The notes below the pieces were generated by a model. That model searched no databases and was not told the origin of the DNA. It worked only from the letters and a program-made list of their open reading frames with translations. Below are positions 62,823 to 64,000 of a stretch of 64,000 nt of DNA, one piece after another. Where the stretch lies: positions 62,001-126,000 of the forward strand of contig CAIKMJ010000041.1 in NCBI GenBank assembly GCA_903828455.1, written 5' to 3'. The stretch's first letter is position 1. The number at the start of each line of letters is the position of its first letter. Source of the stretch: an uncultured Acidobacteriia bacterium (GTDB taxonomy: Bacteria; Acidobacteriota; Terriglobia; Bryobacterales; Bryobacteraceae). A program made the position numbers and the translations under genes.

Positions 62823-63674
62823 CGCCTGATCGGGACGATGCGCCCGCAGGAACGAACGAATCTGGCGCACGGCGAGCGGAATCCGCTCCTTCGGTTCCTT
62901 CCACGGGAAGATGCTGACTTCGGACTTCGGCGCGAGCAGCGCGGATTCCATGGCGACGGCGTAGGGATGCGGCGCAACGTCGTCCGGCAGAACGAGCACC
63001 GGCGTCTGGCAGGAACGCACGAAATCGCGCGTGACGGTGAAGACGAAATCGGCATCGGCGCGGAACATTTTGGTCAGGAATTTATCGACCGTGGCCATGG
63101 TGATTTCGGGGCGGCGCTTGACGAGTTCCGGACCCCAGCCCATCATGCCGCCGTCGTACATGACGGTGGGCATTTCGGGGCGGAAGCCGACGGGCTGCGC
63201 GGGCACGGCGGCGACGACGCGGCCCGGGGCGCGCTTCATGAGATTCCAGATGAAGGGGCCGCCGATGCAGAAGCCGAGCACCATGAACTTATCGATGCCG
63301 AGGTGGTCCATGAGGCCGAGCTGGTCGTCGGCGTAGGCGTCCCACGGGCGGTCGACTTCGAGAGGGCCGGTGGATTCGCCGCCGATGGAGTTGCGGAGGT
63401 CGGCGTAGATGCAGCGGTACTCGCCCTTGAACTCCTCGATGGGATTGAAGGGCATGTTGGGGAGGCCGGACATGCGCGAGTTGAGGCCGCCGCCGGGGAT
63501 GAGCAGGAGGGGGAAGCCGGAGCCGGTCTCCTGATAGGCGATGCGGACGGCGCCCTTTTCGTAAAAGCGCGTGGCACCGCTCTGCGCGGACTGTTGGCCG
63601 AACAGTTGCGGCATGGCGGCGATGGCGGTGGCGGCGGCGCCTGTTGTGAGAACCTTGCGTCTGGTCTTATCCAT
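62820..63674 (-). CDS. Tat-exported alpha/beta-hydrolase with cysteine nucleophile
   Basis: 284 residues from ATG at 63674. The Tat-like signal (KTRRKVLTTGAAATAIAA) fits periplasmic export. The fold has an early LLLIPGGG oxyanion site and a nucleophile elbow GFCIGG at 134-139, where Cys136 replaces the usual Ser, as in dienelactone hydrolases. An Asp in LPDDVAPHP and the His in that same stretch could complete the triad. The cysteine suits lactone-type substrates, but overall the sequence is closer to general epoxide-hydrolase-like proteins. It is convergent with the paralogue array. Confidence 0.85.
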   Translation of the reverse strand: MDKTRRKVLTTGAAATAIAAMPQLFGQQSAQSGATRFYEKGAVRIAYQETGSGFPLLLIPGGGLNSRMSGLPNMPFNPIEEFKGEYRCIYADLRNSIGGESTGPLEVDRPWDAYADDQLGLMDHLGIDKFMVLGFCIGGPFIWNLMKRAPGRVVAAVPAQPVGFRPEMPTVMYDGGMMGWGPELVKRRPEITMATVDKFLTKMFRADADFVFTVTRDFVRSCQTPVLVLPDDVAPHPYAVAMESALLAPKSEVSIFPWKEPKERIPLAVRQIRSFLRAHRPDQA

Positions 63675-63732
63675 AGTGGAGATCTCCCCCCGGTGATTTT
63701 ATCGCGATTGGCCGCGGAGCAAAGTCCTTTCT

Positions 63733-63921
63733 GCTGACGTTCTTGCTGCTGACGTTCTTGCTGCTGACGTGCTTGCTGGTGACGTGCTTGCTGGTGACGT
63801 CCTTTCCGCTGACATTCCTTCCGCTGACGTTCCTACCGTTGACATTCCTGCCGCTGACATTCCTTCCGCTGACATTCCTGCCGCTGACGTTCTTGCTGTT
63901 GACGTCCTTTCCGTTGACGTT
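63733..63921. repeat. 15-bp minisatellite, about twelve and a half units
   Basis: Units alternate between GCTGACGTTCTTGCT-like and GCTGACATTCCTGCC-like forms with a strict 15-bp period, in the region upstream of the minus-strand hydrolase. All units keep the core TGAC. A frame through it reads a monotonous Leu-Thr-Phe-Leu-Pro pattern and is probably not a gene. Confidence 0.92.
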
Positions 63922-64000
63922 ATAGCACCGGCGGCGGGGCCGGGGAAGGTAACTGCAGGAATCGAAAGGCGCAGGGCGCGGAACCGGCGTCAGAACGGGA

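Noticed and set aside
63743-63925. Small plus-strand protein of repeated Leu-Thr-Phe-Leu-Pro units
   Set aside because: It only translates the 15-bp minisatellite; no ribosome site, and repeat variation looks neutral.

Overview
The window comes from a GC-rich member of the Acidobacteriota, most like Bryobacterales or 'Candidatus Solibacter'. Lineage markers include two large secreted proteins ending in the Solibacter-type TIGR03437 domain (20953-22791, 35783-39145), an Acidobacterial VWFA-related protein (45871-47067), an adjacent DUF1549/DUF1553 plus DUF1501 pair (22903-26347), and five copies of a secreted family I know only from this phylum. This assignment is inference from gene content; there is no rRNA gene in the window.

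Region 1 (1-10044, all minus) is a quinohemoprotein amine dehydrogenase (QHNDH) locus. It holds flavin monooxygenase QhpG, ABC exporter QhpF, diheme alpha subunit QhpA, radical SAM maturase QhpD, crosslinked gamma subunit QhpC and beta-propeller subunit QhpB. An exported alpha/beta-hydrolase and a Tat-exported multicopper oxidase follow in the same direction; the oxidase runs off the window edge. The leader protease QhpE and regulator QhpR are absent from the window. Every cofactor and crosslink residue of the gamma subunit can be located.

Region 2 (10186-16863) holds a heme-motif protein with cyclase-like repeats, a porin, several hypothetical proteins and a two-part methyltransferase. Region 3 (16976-20376) is a tightly overlapping hopanoid head-group operon: HpnJ, two small four-helix EamA proteins and HpnI. 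Region 4 (20393-27492) includes the TIGR03437 protein, a frameshifted DUF1549/1553 gene with its DUF1501 partner, and an esterase. A tRNA-Arg(ACG) precedes the overlapping purQ-purL-purF operon (27750-32123).

Region 5 (32163-47067) is mixed: a DUF481 outer-membrane protein, a membrane GT-C glycosyltransferase of unlike composition, a subtilase, rnc, two TPR proteins, glgA, trxA, a rhomboid protease and the VWFA protein. Region 6 (47209-52275) has a lone receiver domain overlapping an exported GH3 hydrolase, then a two-gene molybdenum hydroxylase. Region 7 (52452-56907) holds an intact UbiB/ABC1 kinase, a paralogue that has lost its catalytic residues, and three small helical proteins.

Region 8 (57142-63674) is a tandem array of five related secreted proteins plus a DUF6152 protein, ending with a Tat-exported hydrolase. 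From about 52 kb onward, gene ends and gaps carry many short tandem repeats (units of 12, 14, 15, 16, 21 and 59 bp), some starting exactly at stop codons.
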